DNA of 64,000 nucleotides from Sinohyriopsis cumingii (Eukaryota > Mollusca > Bivalvia > Unionida > Unionidae), in the NCBI GenBank assembly GCA_028554795.2, contig CM068835.1, positions 29,390,311 to 29,454,310 on the forward strand, read 5' to 3'. Positions 12,106 to 23,600 of the stretch are shown piece after piece (positions within the stretch are counted from its first letter, which is position 1; each line of letters begins with the position of its first letter). Both the position numbers and the translations under genes were made by a program. A model generated the notes under the pieces. It was not told where the DNA came from, made no database searches, and worked only from the letters and a program-made list of their open reading frames with translations.

Positions 12106-12715
12106 TATGTGCTTCATTTAACACAAGTTCCAACCTTCATTGTACATCCAGTGGCACCATTATGTAAATATGCTCACTAGCCTAAAGGTGAGTGTTGAAC
12201 CAAAGACTATCGTTGTTCATTGTTGTCATACTAGGGTCAAATTTTAATGAATTAAATATTTACAATTTCAAGGTAAAATTAAAACATGATTACTGGTGCA
12301 TTGATACAGAATTATAATGCAGTAATGCATAAACAAACAACAATTAACTAGAGTTGAAAGAGAGGGTACTGTTAAAGCAATGCTCAATTCTTGTCATTGT
12401 CTCATCAACATATACACAAATCTGAATTAGGCAAAAAAACAAAAAGAAAACAGAAAATCAAATAAATTTATTGACTTTTAAAACATATTAATTTATAACG
12501 TTTCCATGTAATAATCATACATGGTGACCCTGAGAGACGTATACATGTAAATGTTTGCTGATGTGAGTTTGCCTAAGTAAATGCATTTAGGACTTATTGT
12601 ATACAGCCAGAGATGTCTCGGACTTGTGAGTTGGCTTATATGCGGGTCGTGCACTTTTTACTGTTTATACCTATTCAGTTTGGAGGGGTTGGCTTATATG
12701 CAAATGAGCTTATGG
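12106..12715. other. Intron sequence after the satellite
   Basis: Unique-looking AT-rich DNA. The right part (about 12590-12712) has two copies of GGCTTATATGC and ends in CAAATGAGCTTATGGT, which resembles an inverted copy of the element end at about 9281. Confidence 0.4.
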
Positions 12716-12772
12716 TTTTTCTTTTGGAATTCAAAACATCGAACTTAATGTGATTTTCATTTATTGATATAG

Positions 12773-12898
12773 GTATGATGATAGAAAGTATGGCTGGAAA
12801 GTCTGCGTCCTGCCATGGACTTTGTCATGATGCCACACCCTTCATCTTCTCAGAAAAAGATCCTGCTATTGACTACTTTGGGAAAATGCTTGTGGCAG
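12773..12898 (+). CDS. POLR1B: RNA polymerase I second-largest subunit, internal exon
   Basis: The acceptor is TTGATATAG at the left and the donor is GCAG|GTACAG at the right. Length is 126 bp: two bases to finish the Gly codon, 41 codons, then one base. It reads '[20 protein letters not shown]' followed by [20 protein letters not shown]. This is the conserved block after 'SRMTIG' in RPA135, with His/Cys in the same pattern as animal Pol I subunits. The donor base pairs are also the start of a 57-60-bp tandem array that copies the splice-site motif. Confidence 0.95.
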
Positions 12899-13256
12899 GT
12901 ACAGACAGCTAATGCATCACTTTCTTACACATATTATACATAGATACATTACAGGTACAGACAGCTAATGCATCATTTTCTTACACATATTATACATAGA
13001 TACATTACAGGTACAGACAGTTAATGCATCATTTTCTTGCACATATTATACATAGATACATTACATGTTACAGGTACAACCAGCTAATGCATCACTTTCT
13101 TACACATATTATACATAGATACATTACAGGTACGGCCAGCTAATGCATCACTTTCTTACACATATTATACATAGATACATTACACCTTGCAGGTACAAAC
13201 AACTAATGCATCATTTTCTTGCACATATTATACATGGATACATTACACATTATTGG
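12897..13256. repeat. 57-60-bp tandem repeat starting at the exon's splice donor, 6 copies
   Basis: CAGGTACAGACAGCTAATGC followed by ATCACTTTCTTACACATATTATACATAGATACATTA begins at 12896. It recurs with starts near 12952, 13009, 13070, 13127 and 13190. Each unit keeps AGGTAC, the sequence used as the 5' splice site of exon 12773-12898. Confidence 0.9.
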
Positions 13257-13261
13257 TTAAT

Positions 13262-13410
13262 TGCCCCAAACATCACTTTCTACTTTTCCCAACCATCACT
13301 TTTATTTATCCCAACTATTATTTGCTATTTATTTCAATCATCACTTGTAATTTATTTCAACCATCACTTGCTATTTATCGCAACCATCACTTGCTATTTA
13401 TCCAAAACAC
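13262..13410. repeat. About 27-bp tandem repeat, about 5 copies
   Basis: CCCAACCATCACTTGCTATT followed by TATTT, with drift. The array lies 84 bp upstream of the next exon. Its pyrimidine content extends the region leading to the acceptor. Confidence 0.75.
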
Positions 13411-13493
13411 AAAGCCTTTTATATAGCAATATTTGCTTATGAGAAATAAAGATGGTATTCAGTTTGCCAGTTCATTTTCGTCTTTGTATTCAG

Positions 13494-13621
13494 CTGGTTA
13501 CAACTACTATGGCACAGAGACGTTGTACAGTGGTGTTGATGGACGAGAATTGGAAGCTGAAATCTTTATGGGTGTAGTGTACTACCAAAGACTGAGACAC
13601 ATGGTTTCGGATAAGTATCAG
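13494..13621 (+). CDS. POLR1B: RNA polymerase I second-largest subunit, internal exon
   Basis: 128 bp between a TGTATTCAG acceptor and a CAG|GTAAAT donor: two bases plus 42 codons. It reads [20 protein letters not shown] and then [23 protein letters not shown]. '[15 protein letters not shown]' is diagnostic for the second-largest subunits, and the '[12 protein letters not shown]' form is that of Pol I. The phase joins both neighbouring exons exactly. Confidence 0.95.
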
Positions 13622-13759
13622 GTAAATTATAAGAGTAAAATTTGAACTTGTTTTTTACTGTCAATTGTACATGAAGTTCTTATTTAGGTTCTGATTTCAG
13701 ATTAAATTAAAAAAGTTAGTGGAACAGTGGTCATGCAAAGGACTGAAATTAGTTGAATT

Positions 13760-13886
13760 CTCACTTCTGTATCCTTTATATCCTTTCTCTCCACTTCTAT
13801 TTTCTTCTTCCCACTGCTATATCCTTTCTCTCCACTTTTTTCTTCTTCACACTTCTATATCCTTTCTCTCCACTTCTGTTTTCTTT
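13760..13886. repeat. Pyrimidine-rich about 21-bp repeat
   Basis: CACTTCTATATCCTTTCTCT is repeated about five times with variation. The strand is almost purely pyrimidine. SINE copy 1 inserted at its right end. Confidence 0.7.
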
Positions 13887-14022
13887 CTGCCAGTAACTTC
13901 TCGTGGGTCGGTGGTTCTTCCCGGGGTTTTCCTGGGTTCTTCCTCCACCATTAATACTGGCCGCCATGCATAGCCTATCATGTGCTGAAAAATGGCGTTA
14001 AACCCAACAACAACAACAACAA
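13887..14022 (+). mobile_element. SINE copy 1, 5'-truncated, with target-site duplication
   Basis: It contains only the conserved central and 3' domain of the family (CTTCTCGTGGGTCGGTGGTT ... GAAAAATGGCGTTAAACCC) and an (AAC)n tail. CTGTTTTCTTT at 13876-13886 is repeated at 14023-14033. This identifies a target-site duplication and shows that the missing tRNA head was lost at insertion. Confidence 0.85.
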
Positions 14023-14197
14023 CTGTTTTCTTTTCCCACTTCCGTTCCTTTGTGTGAGCACCCTAAAAGCTTCCTGTAGGGATAAGACAAGGGATATGTC
14101 CTCTTGCAACCCTGTTCTACCTTCAGGTAATTGACCTGCTACTCTCACAGATTTTCTGTCCAATTAATGGGCAACCAACCCTTAAAAGGTCCTATGT

Positions 14198-14262
14198 ACA
14201 AACACAAATCTCATTACATAACAACTTCATGTCAATACATAAAAATAATTACAATTTCAATA
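14198..14262. repeat. Left copy of 65-bp direct repeat
   Basis: This segment recurs at 15940-16004 with about four mismatches. The two are units of an old tandem duplication that the Tigger-like element (14263-15926) later split. Confidence 0.9.
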
Positions 14263-15926
14263 CAGTAGTCCCCCTCTTGAACGGCCCCCCTGACCAGTGG
14301 CCACCCGCTCCTTACGACCAGAATCCGTTGGCACCGACGAGTTTGTGTTCAAAAGTACCCCTCGCGAAAGGCCACCCGGCTAACGCAACCAGCGGCCAGC
14401 ATATTAGTGCAAAATCATAAAATTTACCCCTCACAAGCGGCCGCATTTTATTTGAATATGTATCCAGAACCAGTATTGTATTCATAACGTGTGTTAAGTA
14501 ATCCGATTTCTGTTTCCCGATGTCAGGTTTTCGTTACTGAAAGAAGTGTTGAGTAAAGTACATTTACCACTAAGGTTAATATTATATCATTTACGCCTCA
14601 TGACAAGCCAAATTTATTCCATAAAAACCGAGAAAGACTCAAATTTTAATCCGTACAAAAGAGTACGTACATGTAATCCAATTAGCCTTACTGCTGTGTT
14701 ATCATAAGATGTCCGGTTTAGTCACTCTGATAATTGTTAAGAATACAATTATTGAACAGTAGTAACAGCTGAGAAGTGGCAGTATCGATGTACAATACCC
14801 AAGTCAGCAGGAAAATGGTTTAATAGCCTTTATGGCTTCCCTTAGTAAGATGTTGAGCTTGTTCACTTTGGTAATCAGTGGCTATTACTACTGACAATAA
14901 TTGTCAAAATTACGAATCCTAGCAGCCGCGAGGTCAAATCTGCGTGATGTTAATGGTACATATCGAAGCCGTTTTGGCTTCTCTCACCTAGTTTCAAGAA
15001 ATGTATAAAAACAATAGGGTACCAGACTGTGACTAACAAATCACGTGACAAGATCACTTCCTTTAAAAACACACGGCAATTTATTTAGATGCATACAAAA
15101 TTGTTTAATCAGTATTGTAGTTGGCAACATGAATAACTTACTGCAAAAAGATCAACATGTCATTGAGGAAAATAAAAATTCTCAGTTTAGAGGAGAACGC
15201 GAAAGTAATTCAACTGACGAGGGGGGGAAGGGTCGTCGAGGATCCTTGCAGAAAACTAACGTCAGGAAGACTCAGATAAACAATATCGTGAAAGATAATG
15301 AAACAATTCTGCAGAAGTGGAAAGGTGAAATGGACGGAGAAAGGAAGATTGTTTTAGCCAGGAGACGTTTGTATCCTGATTTGAAAGACAAGAAAAAGCA
15401 AAAATTTTGTCAGTTGAACTGGGATATGACGACTTTACCACAAGTAATGGATGGTTGCACAGATTTCAAGTGCGACACAATATCAAGTGTTCTGTCATTA
15501 GCGGCGAATCAGCTGATGTTAATAATGAAGTTGTCGAAGATTGGAACAAAAGACTAAACGATATATGCAGGGGATATGACAGCAAGGATATTTTTAATGT
15601 GATGAGACTGGTTTGTTTTTTAGACTGTTACCAACAAAGTGACATGATGTGAACTGTAACATAATTAAAAAGACAGTTTTAAAACTGTATCAATGGTTAT
15701 TCATAGCATTCTTTTGCAATGATGACAAAGTTTGTTTTACATTTATTTCACATCATGCATGTGATTTTTTAATTAAAATATTCAATATTTAAAATTAAAT
15801 GTACTTGTGACTTTTTTCATATGTATTTACTATTCACATTTGTCATCCCCCTCTAGAAAGGCCACCCGCATTATAAGGCCACTTCCCTGTGGCATTAGGG
15901 GTGGCCTTATAAGAGGGGGAATACTG
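14263..15926 (+). mobile_element. Tigger/pogo-like DNA transposon, internally deleted (1664 bp)
   Basis: The left end starts CAGTAGTCCCCCTCTTGAAC. The right end, read in reverse, starts CAGTATTCCCCCTCTTATAA. About 20 of the first 24 bases match. TA flanks both sides (14261-14262 and 15927-15928), as expected for Tc1/mariner-superfamily insertion. GGCCACCCG motifs recur below both termini. Inside is the N-terminal part of a transposase. The right flank contains an empty copy of the same target. Confidence 0.93.
15130..15650 (+). pseudogene. Tigger/pogo transposase, N-terminal part only
   Basis: Two overlapping frames carry a CENP-B-type DNA-binding region. One reads 'KARRRLYP'-like sequence (seen as VLARRRLYPDLKDKKKQKF) and the next reads 'TSNGWLHRFQVRHNI', then 'SGESADVNNEVVEDWNKRL' and 'GYDSKDIF'. 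This is the classic Tigger order leading into the DDE domain. A frameshift near 15405-15440 separates the two frames. Another lies near 15600, where the first acidic DDE motif should be. Almost all of the DDE catalytic domain is then absent. This copy cannot transpose itself; at most it could have been mobilised by an intact relative through its TIRs. Confidence 0.85.
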
Positions 15927-15939
15927 TAGATATACCATC

Positions 15940-16015
15940 ACAAACACAAATCTCATTACATAACAACTTCATGTAAGTGGATAAAAATAATTACAATTTC
16001 AATAGATATACCATC
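15940..16015. repeat. Right copy of the direct repeat, with the empty transposon site
   Basis: 15940-16004 repeats 14198-14262 at the same length. It continues into GATATACCATC, which also follows the transposon at 15929-15939. The junction AATTTCAATAGATATACC is the unoccupied form of the Tigger target. Confidence 0.9.
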
Positions 16016-17216
16016 TAAATGTTGATATAATTCTATACAGTAATCTATGACATAATGAACTCAGAGTCTTGGTTCATATAACTATAAATCTACACTATTA
16101 CATTCTAATCAATATAAAAACACATAATAACTCAGTGCAAAGATAATTACAGGTAACTCATTGTAACACAATCCAGTTAACTCATTTAACTATTAAGTTT
16201 AGCCAGGATATCACCTGACCTTTCAAAGCTTTTAAATTCCAAATACCAAGTTCTCTAATGAGTCAGTCCAATCACACAGATTACTTGGCGTGACTTTTCT
16301 CTTTGAATCCACTTCCACCCACCGGAGTTCTTGTACGTAGAACACAGTGGTCAAAATGTCTATCCCTCTTTGGATTCTCTTGTTCACTGCCAAGCTGAAT
16401 GAAGTCTCCAATGAATGCCGAGGTTTTCCTGCTTAAATTTTGGATTCCACCCCCTATTCTTTGTTAGCCCAGTAGTCTACTTTATCTGATTGTTTCACTT
16501 ACAGCCTTCTGAATTTGCTGTTGGTGTGACAAGGTTCTCAACATCAGATGTATAGAACCACTGCTATTGCCTGTGGTGTTAACTTAACAAAAGATTCCAT
16601 CTTTTTGAAGTATATTGACAGAAAAGAATGGATAATGCCTATGCAGGGACTCCTAATCTGATAGATTTAAATTAAAATGCAATTTACCTAGGCGCAAAAT
16701 TCTCCTATGAAGAAGAGTTCATTACACATATTGCATTTAAATATTTTCAATTAAAATAGGTTTTCAAACTATTGTCAGCTTGTTGTTACATTTGAAGAGA
16801 AACAATATTATGTATTTAAAGATTCCCTTTCAATGACAGTTGATTCTATTTATGACTCCAGCAATGTTCTAGTAGGATTTACAGTATGGGCTTCATTCAT
16901 TGTGGTTGTCATGTGGTGCCAAAAAAACAAATAGATTGAGAGAATGTGGATGCCACAGGATGATGACTCAGAGCTACAAATATACTGTGAAATCTCTCTA
17001 CAATGGACATTCATTGGATCACACATTTTATCCTTATAGAACTGTTGTTCTTAATATCAAGTTTAAGTATGTAAATAATAGACAAATGGGTTAATAAATG
17101 CTGTCTTTTGTGCACAGGTATTCCTGATATGGAATGTCCACTAAAATTGGTTTCACTCAATTATGAAGCTGTGCATTAGTTAGAACAAGTTTTCCCTTAT
17201 GATTGCATTTTGTCAC
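16016..17216. other. POLR1B intron, no assignable gene
   Basis: A moderately GC-richer stretch (about 16200-16600) may be an old repeat, but I see no domain in any frame. The remainder is ordinary AT-rich intron. Confidence 0.45.
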
Positions 17217-17229
17217 ATGATACTCCTGA

Positions 17230-17806
17230 TATTGTAACCTATACTGCATTTAGGATATAGATTGTAACTTGCATTTCTTTTAGAATATAGATTGTAACTG
17301 CATTTATTTTAGAATATAGATTGTAACTTGCATTTCTTTTAGAATATAGATTGTAACTGCATTTAGTTTAGAATATAGATTGTAACTTGCATTTCTTTTA
17401 GAATATAGATTGTATCTTGCATTTCTTTTAGAATATAGATTGTAACTTGCATTTCTTTTAAAATATAGATTGTAACTGCATTTCTTTTAGAATATAGATT
17501 GTAACTTGCATTTCTTTTAGAATATAGATTGTAACTTGCATTTCTTTTATAATATAGATTGTAACATGCATTACTTGCAGAAAATAGATTGTAATGTGAT
17601 TGCTTTTTTAATATAGATTGTAACCTATATTGCATTTAGCATATAGAATATAAATTTAACATGCATTGCTTTTAGAATATAGATTGTAACATGCATTACT
17701 TTCAGAATGTAGATTGTAACATGCATTGCTTTTTAAATATAGATTGTAACCTGTATTATTTTTAGAATATAGATTGTAGTATGCATGGCCTTTGGAACAT
17801 AGATTT
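17230..17806. repeat. 30-bp tandem repeat, about 19 copies
   Basis: The unit is AGAATATAGATTGTAACTTG followed by CATTTCTTTT. It ends about 30 bp before the acceptor of the exon at 17838. Minus-strand open frames here (NASYNLYSKR, AVTIYILKEMQ) are repeat translations and are not genes. Confidence 0.95.
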
Positions 17807-17837
17807 TTCATTAACTTACGATTTACTGTCGCAACAG

Positions 17838-18002
17838 GTGAGAACAACAGGTCCTATAGACACCCTAACACACCAGCCAGTGAAGGGTAGAAAAAAAGCA
17901 GGAGGAATTCGATTTGGAGAAATGGAGCGTGATGCTCTAATTGCTCATGGAACCTCCTTCCTCTTACAAGACAGACTCCTTAACTGCTCAGATAAATCAC
18001 TG
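17838..18002 (+). CDS. POLR1B: RNA polymerase I second-largest subunit, internal exon
   Basis: 165 bp, 55 whole codons, between GCAACAG and CTG|GTAAGA. It reads [20 protein letters not shown] followed by [20 protein letters not shown] and [14 protein letters not shown]. '[16 protein letters not shown]' is the near-invariant anchor/clamp segment of all Rpb2-like subunits. 'NCSDKS' matches Pol I. The preceding exon ends on a codon boundary, so the junction reads ...DKYQ-VRTTG.... Confidence 0.97.
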
Positions 18003-18824
18003 GTAAGAATGTTTTACACTTTTGGGTTATTCAATGATCATGCATGGCTTGTCATCACTAAGTTCTAGTGTTTGCTGGAAGACTGAGATACAGCCGAAAC
18101 TCCCAAGAGACCTTTGACAAAATTTGAAGTCCACAAAACAATTATATTTACATAGTCAGCTGATTGGTGTTAGGTCTGTTCTAGAAAACTTGTCTGAAGT
18201 TTTATTTAGGTTATGCTGGGTTAATCCAGACTGCTATAAGTATTATTTGTTGCCCAGCCCAGTTGCAGTCTGATGGGTCATGGACTTGATTTAAATATAA
18301 CTCTTAAGTACCCAACAGAATATCATTATTTCTGGAACAAGTCATGAAGACAATGCCACCAAACAGAATTTCCAACAATGTTGCTGCTTCTTTAGCTTTA
18401 AACAGTTGTTTGGATCCTTGATTGCTAATACACACATGGCTATTGGATGGGCTATTGGACAATAAAACAATAGCAGGATCAGTGGGTTTTACATATGCTC
18501 TTGCTGGCATGGGAAACAGACTTCAGTCTGAATAGTTATTTTTTAGGTGTCAGATTTTAAACAGTTTTACTTCATTGTTTACCTTAGTCACAAGTTCAGT
18601 GACACCAGGATAGCTCATTCTCCATCTGCATATCAACGTATATTTTTCTACAGAATCCTTTGAAAGTTGATAGGTCTTAATTTTGTTAATGTAACCATAT
18701 ATTTCATCAGGCTGAATTGGACCTTCCATAATAATCAGATGTGTATTGGCATGCATGCATGCATCCTTCTTTACATATATTGGTGATCTTTACAGTCTGA
18801 GAATTGCTCTTCTATCCTTTTCAG
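18003..18824 (+). other. POLR1B last intron (822 bp)
   Basis: GTAAGA to TTTTCAG. No repeat array or gene inside; the short open frames are random. Confidence 0.8.
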
Positions 18825-19043
18825 GCACATGTATGTGTAAACTGTGGTAACATACTGTCCCCTAAAGTGGAAAAGCCCCCATCAATACAGGCAGCAGTGT
18901 CCATTGAATCTAGAAGACTGTGGCACTGTACAGTATGCAAGAAAACGGACTCCATACAGATTATAAGTGTACCTTATGTCTTCAGATATTTGCTGGCAGA
19001 ACTGGCTGCAATGAGTATCAATGTGGTGCTTGACATTAAATGA
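18825..19043 (+). CDS. POLR1B: RNA polymerase I second-largest subunit, terminal exon
   Basis: The exon starts after CCTTTTCAG and ends at TGA (19041-19043): 72 codons plus stop. It begins [20 protein letters not shown], has CTVCKKTD about 35 residues later, and ends '[19 protein letters not shown]' plus VLDIK. The two CxxC pairs form the zinc ribbon of the Rpb2 C-terminal clamp. 'PYVFRYL.AELAAM' and the short Leu-Asp tail are typical of animal RPA135. The five exons give about 244 of the roughly 1,130 residues usual for this subunit. Nothing visible breaks the frame. Confidence 0.97.
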   Translation, partial: AHVCVNCGNILSPKVEKPPSIQAAVSIESRRLWHCTVCKKTDSIQIISVPYVFRYLLAELAAMSINVVLDIK

Positions 19044-19870
19044 AAGATTATGTGGCAGTGCTCAGATAAAATAACATGAGATAAAAGAGAATTAATTCCT
19101 GGAATTAACGAGAGAAAATGTGTTCAGCAACTCAGATGGAAGAGATTGTATTCAAAGTAAATGATGGTACTCAGAGTTAAATTGAAAACATTGTATTTTC
19201 TTCTTGAAACTTGAATGAATTTAGCATCCAACATTCCACATCATATACAGGTGTTATTCCCACTGATTACTAGTTCTCCAGACTTTGAAGTTCACAGCAT
19301 AATAACCCTACTAGCATTGTTGGATTTCAAATCATTTTGCAAATATAACTGTTTTGATAAAATAGTTTCCTTTATAGTATTCTACAGTATCATTCAGAAG
19401 TATTATGGCCCCAGATTTTGCAAGTCCTTAATTTTATTTCAACAGCATAATTTGGCAAGGAATATTTAGCTGTTGCCATGGCTTAAGTCTTGAATTATGC
19501 CCTCTGTTTGGGAAAGAGTTCCTTGAGCTATGTCAGTATCATAATGGATGCCATTGCTTCTAATGCATTTTGCATGCTGCTGAGCTGCACCCAGATGGCT
19601 TTATTTTATTGATGTTAATAAATAGTTACATGAATCTCTTTTATGTTGTGTGTTTAGTAAATTTTAAGTTGAGTTCACTCGGTTGTAGTTTATACAGCAT
19701 ACAACAACAGAACTACACTCTACATATTTTCTTTCAGCCATGTGTTTTTCTGGACGAGACAATAACTGAAGTTGCTAATAGCTTTTGACACTACAGTGGT
19801 TAAAAAAAAGTTGAAATGTTAACAAAGGCTGCACGACTGTCCATGAATTCATAATTAAACATGCCCACAG
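19044..19870 (+). other. POLR1B: Likely POLR1B 3' UTR and downstream sequence
   Basis: AT-rich sequence after the stop. AATAAA at 19617-19622 could be a poly(A) signal; another lies at 20445-20450. Choosing between them needs transcript ends. Nothing else is recognised. Confidence 0.35.
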
Positions 19871-20060
19871 ATATATAATTATCCCAACTCTTCAATATGT
19901 TAATTAGGACCAATTATCAAACTCTTCAGTATGTTAATTAGGACCAATTATCAAACTCTTCAATATGGTAATTAGGACAAATATATAATTGTCAAACTCC
20001 TCAATATTCTAATTAGGACAAATATATAATTATCAAATTCTTCAATATGCTAATTAGGGC
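19871..20060. repeat. 36-44-bp tandem repeat, 5 copies
   Basis: ATTATCAAACTCTTCAATAT followed by GTTAATTAGGACCA. Two later copies carry an extra AATATATA insert, which gives the longer spacing. Confidence 0.85.
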
Positions 20061-23000
20061 AGAGGAACACATGACTGAAATGAAAGTATATGGATGTGTG
20101 TACAGTCAGATGGCAGTATTTGTTTAAAAGAGGCTGTGAAAAGCATTTCAGACTTTAATTGCTCACACATATTACTTATACTTAAGACAGTACGGCATAA
20201 AATATGTTTCTTAATTATTAATTTCCTCTGCCATTTCTGAAAACATTACATTCCAGACAGATCAAAACTCATCTACATTTAAAAAAATAGCCTTACATAA
20301 ACTATGTATGTTTGGTACAAACTTGTGTAAATCTGCAAAAATTGTCTTGCTGGTTTGAAAAATGTTAAAAATGTTAATTTTTTATCACCCCACTATATCA
20401 GTAAATTAAGGTGTTCATTGTGGAGTTATTTTATATTATGTTTGAATAAAGAAAACGTAAAAACTTCTATATATTCAACATTTGACAGATTTACAAGTAA
20501 ACCATCTGTGTCTGTTGTTGTTCACCATTACATGAATTAATTTTTGGGTTCTATTTTTACCGAAAACCCAAACAGTTGCAATCAACATTCAGTTTGCACA
20601 TGGCACACTTGCTACTCTATTGTCAAAAACCATAATGTAACCGATTAGAGGTTGTTTACAGTTGATCTGGATACTTGCTGAGGATGTATGTAAGGATGTT
20701 ACCTGAACCAGTAAGTTAATATGTGACAAAATAAGATAATTCTTTAAACATGTACCAAATAGACTTAAAATAAATTGTTTATCTTTTATTACAAACACAT
20801 GATGACCATTAAATTGAAAGAATTAAGCAAGGAAACACCAGTATTTTCTTGGCACTCACAAGATGGCCATTTATTACTGACATCAAAGCCAGTTTTGTGT
20901 AATATTTACAGACCAGAAGTGTTTGTCCATGTTACGTTGTTGTGAATAAACAGCTGTAATGTTAATAAACATAACTGAAATTCTACACCAATTTATCCTG
21001 TTCACATGCCTGAAAGTAGCCTTAATATTGACATTTGGTCTTTTGGCAGTACATAGTTTTTATTTCTAACCAACCTGTCTGAAAATCACATAACATTGAT
21101 GGAACAAAAATGGCAGTCATAAAACTTTATTGCTGTTTAGTGATTCTTGTGTATTGTTATTTTAAGAGGATAGCTCTCACGTGCACCTAATTAAACTGCT
21201 TTGTTTAAAATCAGATTTTAAAAGAATTTACATTGAATAATGTCAAGAGTCTTTATAGCAACAGCAGCATCATTTCAACAACATGGACTCAAGTTTCCTT
21301 TGACATCAAGTACTTAGTTCATAAGTCACCTAAGCAAGTTGACATGCCACAGAGCATACTTAAAAGCCAAGAAGTGCATAAAGAATCAAAATTATATATT
21401 ACTCACTGCCCCAGACTTAACACTCATTACCCCTGGAAGAACTGTGCTCTTTACAGATGCAACGTTTTCATTCAATTCAACTGAGTATTGACTTATGGCT
21501 CCATCAAGATTTCTTGACTTGTATCCCCTAGTCTGAATATAATACATGAAGTGCAAAATCTTCTTGACCTGTTTCTCCATTATCAATGGCCTGCATCTTC
21601 TTGTATTTATATTATATTCCATGTTCTAGATTTGGCTTTTGTCAGCTTCATTTACAGGTAACTTTTATCTTCCTGTCTTCCAAAGTAGTCTGAAACAAAT
21701 GCCCTTTTGTTATCATCTGGCATATCCACCAATAGACGTGATACCGGCATTCATTCCACTCACACCAAAGACTACAAAAAAAAGTTCAGTCTTAGTAACC
21801 TCACTCTTAGGTAGATTGTCTTGGTATTACATTTGACCACTTTACTTTATTAAATAACTGTTCATAGAATTTAAGCAAGATAAATATAAAAGTTAAAATA
21901 AATAAGCTTTGTGTGAAGATTTTATTCTGATTTAATATTTCATATTAGACTTGGGCTGGAATTTAATCATATTCCTATGGTTTCCACTTTAAACCTTCTG
22001 AAATATTCGGTGTCAATAGCAATAATACAATGAACTGACAACATATATGTCTCGAGAAACACACAATCAGCTTTGAAATATATGACCCAAGATGGGTGCA
22101 GTAATGGGCAAGAAAAATGGAGATATATGATGTGATCTTGCATCTGAATGGTGGAGCTTATCAATACATTATTGACTAGTAATTACCAGGTATTTAGTAA
22201 ACTTAGATTATATCAAGATTTCTCTTGGTTATATAATAATCAAGATCTGTGCATATTAATGAAATTCAACACAGTTGCAAATAGGTCTCAGCAGCTAGCA
22301 TGCTAGTAATCATTTTGTTTTCCCTTGAAAAGATACCTTTCTTATAATGGAAAACAGGAGGTAATCCATTGATGTTGAATGTACATGTGACATGTTTGAG
22401 TTGCAAAGAATTGTTCCCCGTGCAAACTATGGAAATCATATTTGTAAGATAAAAATTTAAAATACAGGATGCATATATTTAAATTTAACTATCTATTTTC
22501 ATAAATTCACAGAATAATGCACCACGATTAATAATGCTTATTTTTAGCATAAGGAAAACAGGGGTCACACTACCAGGCAAACTGGGTGACTAAGTTATGT
22601 AAACTTTGCCTTCTGTTAGGAAAGTGAGAATGACTTCGCCCTGTAATTTTATAGAGGAACATTGAATGACTGTCCTTTTTGAGATGCTCCCTCACCTTGA
22701 TCAGGTTAGTTCCATTTTTGTGTTTTAGCTCAGGGTGAAATGTAGGCTTCAAGCCATCAAATAGTTGGTGTTTATATCAACTGTGCCGACAAACAAACTC
22801 TTGCACATTTACAGGCATGTGTTTTGATAGCTGATTGACCATTAACCCTTTCCTGAGTAAATTAGCAACTATTACTGCCTGATTTCCTCAAGTTATCCTT
22901 GAATGATAAAAACATACAAGCTTGTGTTTCAAAACTTAAATTTATGAAAGTAGCAATTTGTGTTGTAAGAATAGAATCAGTAACATGAATATTTTAACTG

Positions 23001-23600
23001 CCATGTGTACATTATTTTCTCCATCGAATACATTCCCCAATCACATTACGTTAGAAATATTAGCCTACTACCTCGCAAATCCAGCCCTATAAAAGATGAA
23101 AATTGCCTTATCCTGTCTATCTTTCGATAGACATGTGGAAACAACTCTTGCCCATTACCTCCCCTTGATGCCACCAGGTGTCACCAGTGTCTGGCTTCGC
23201 TGTCGTGCAGTGAGCATGCAGTGCTTTAACCTCCGACAATCCATCATCTCTGAACTTGCCTAGAGGCCCGCCGTCAAGCATTTTGGATTTATTCAGTGGA
23301 TTTATTTATATCCTGCAGATGGTATATACAGTCAAAATTTGACTGATTTTGTTCCTTATTGGGACTTTGTATGTATGACCCCATCCCAACATGCTATCGT
23401 TGATCTACACAAGGTCATTCTCTGTTGAGCGTGAATTGGACTTTTTTTTTCACGCCGTTCATTGCAGAACAGCTTCAACATCATATAGTTTAATGTCGCC
23501 TGAAATGTTAGGTCATATTTTTCATTTTCAAGCTGTTTTGATTGCTCGTGGTAAACTAATATTAAATCCATAGGACCTGAATAAATAAAAAAAGATAAGA
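20061..23600. other. Intergenic AT-rich stretch, nothing assignable
   Basis: No conserved exon, RNA gene or array seen on either strand. Open frames of 60-83 codons here have no domain and no splice context. The right end (about 23160-23400) is GC-richer and may already belong to the DIRS-like element. Confidence 0.5.

Noticed and set aside
21392-21622. 76-codon minus-strand frame with a protein-like composition
   Set aside because: No domain, no splice sites in agreement and no neighbouring exon; not enough to call a gene.
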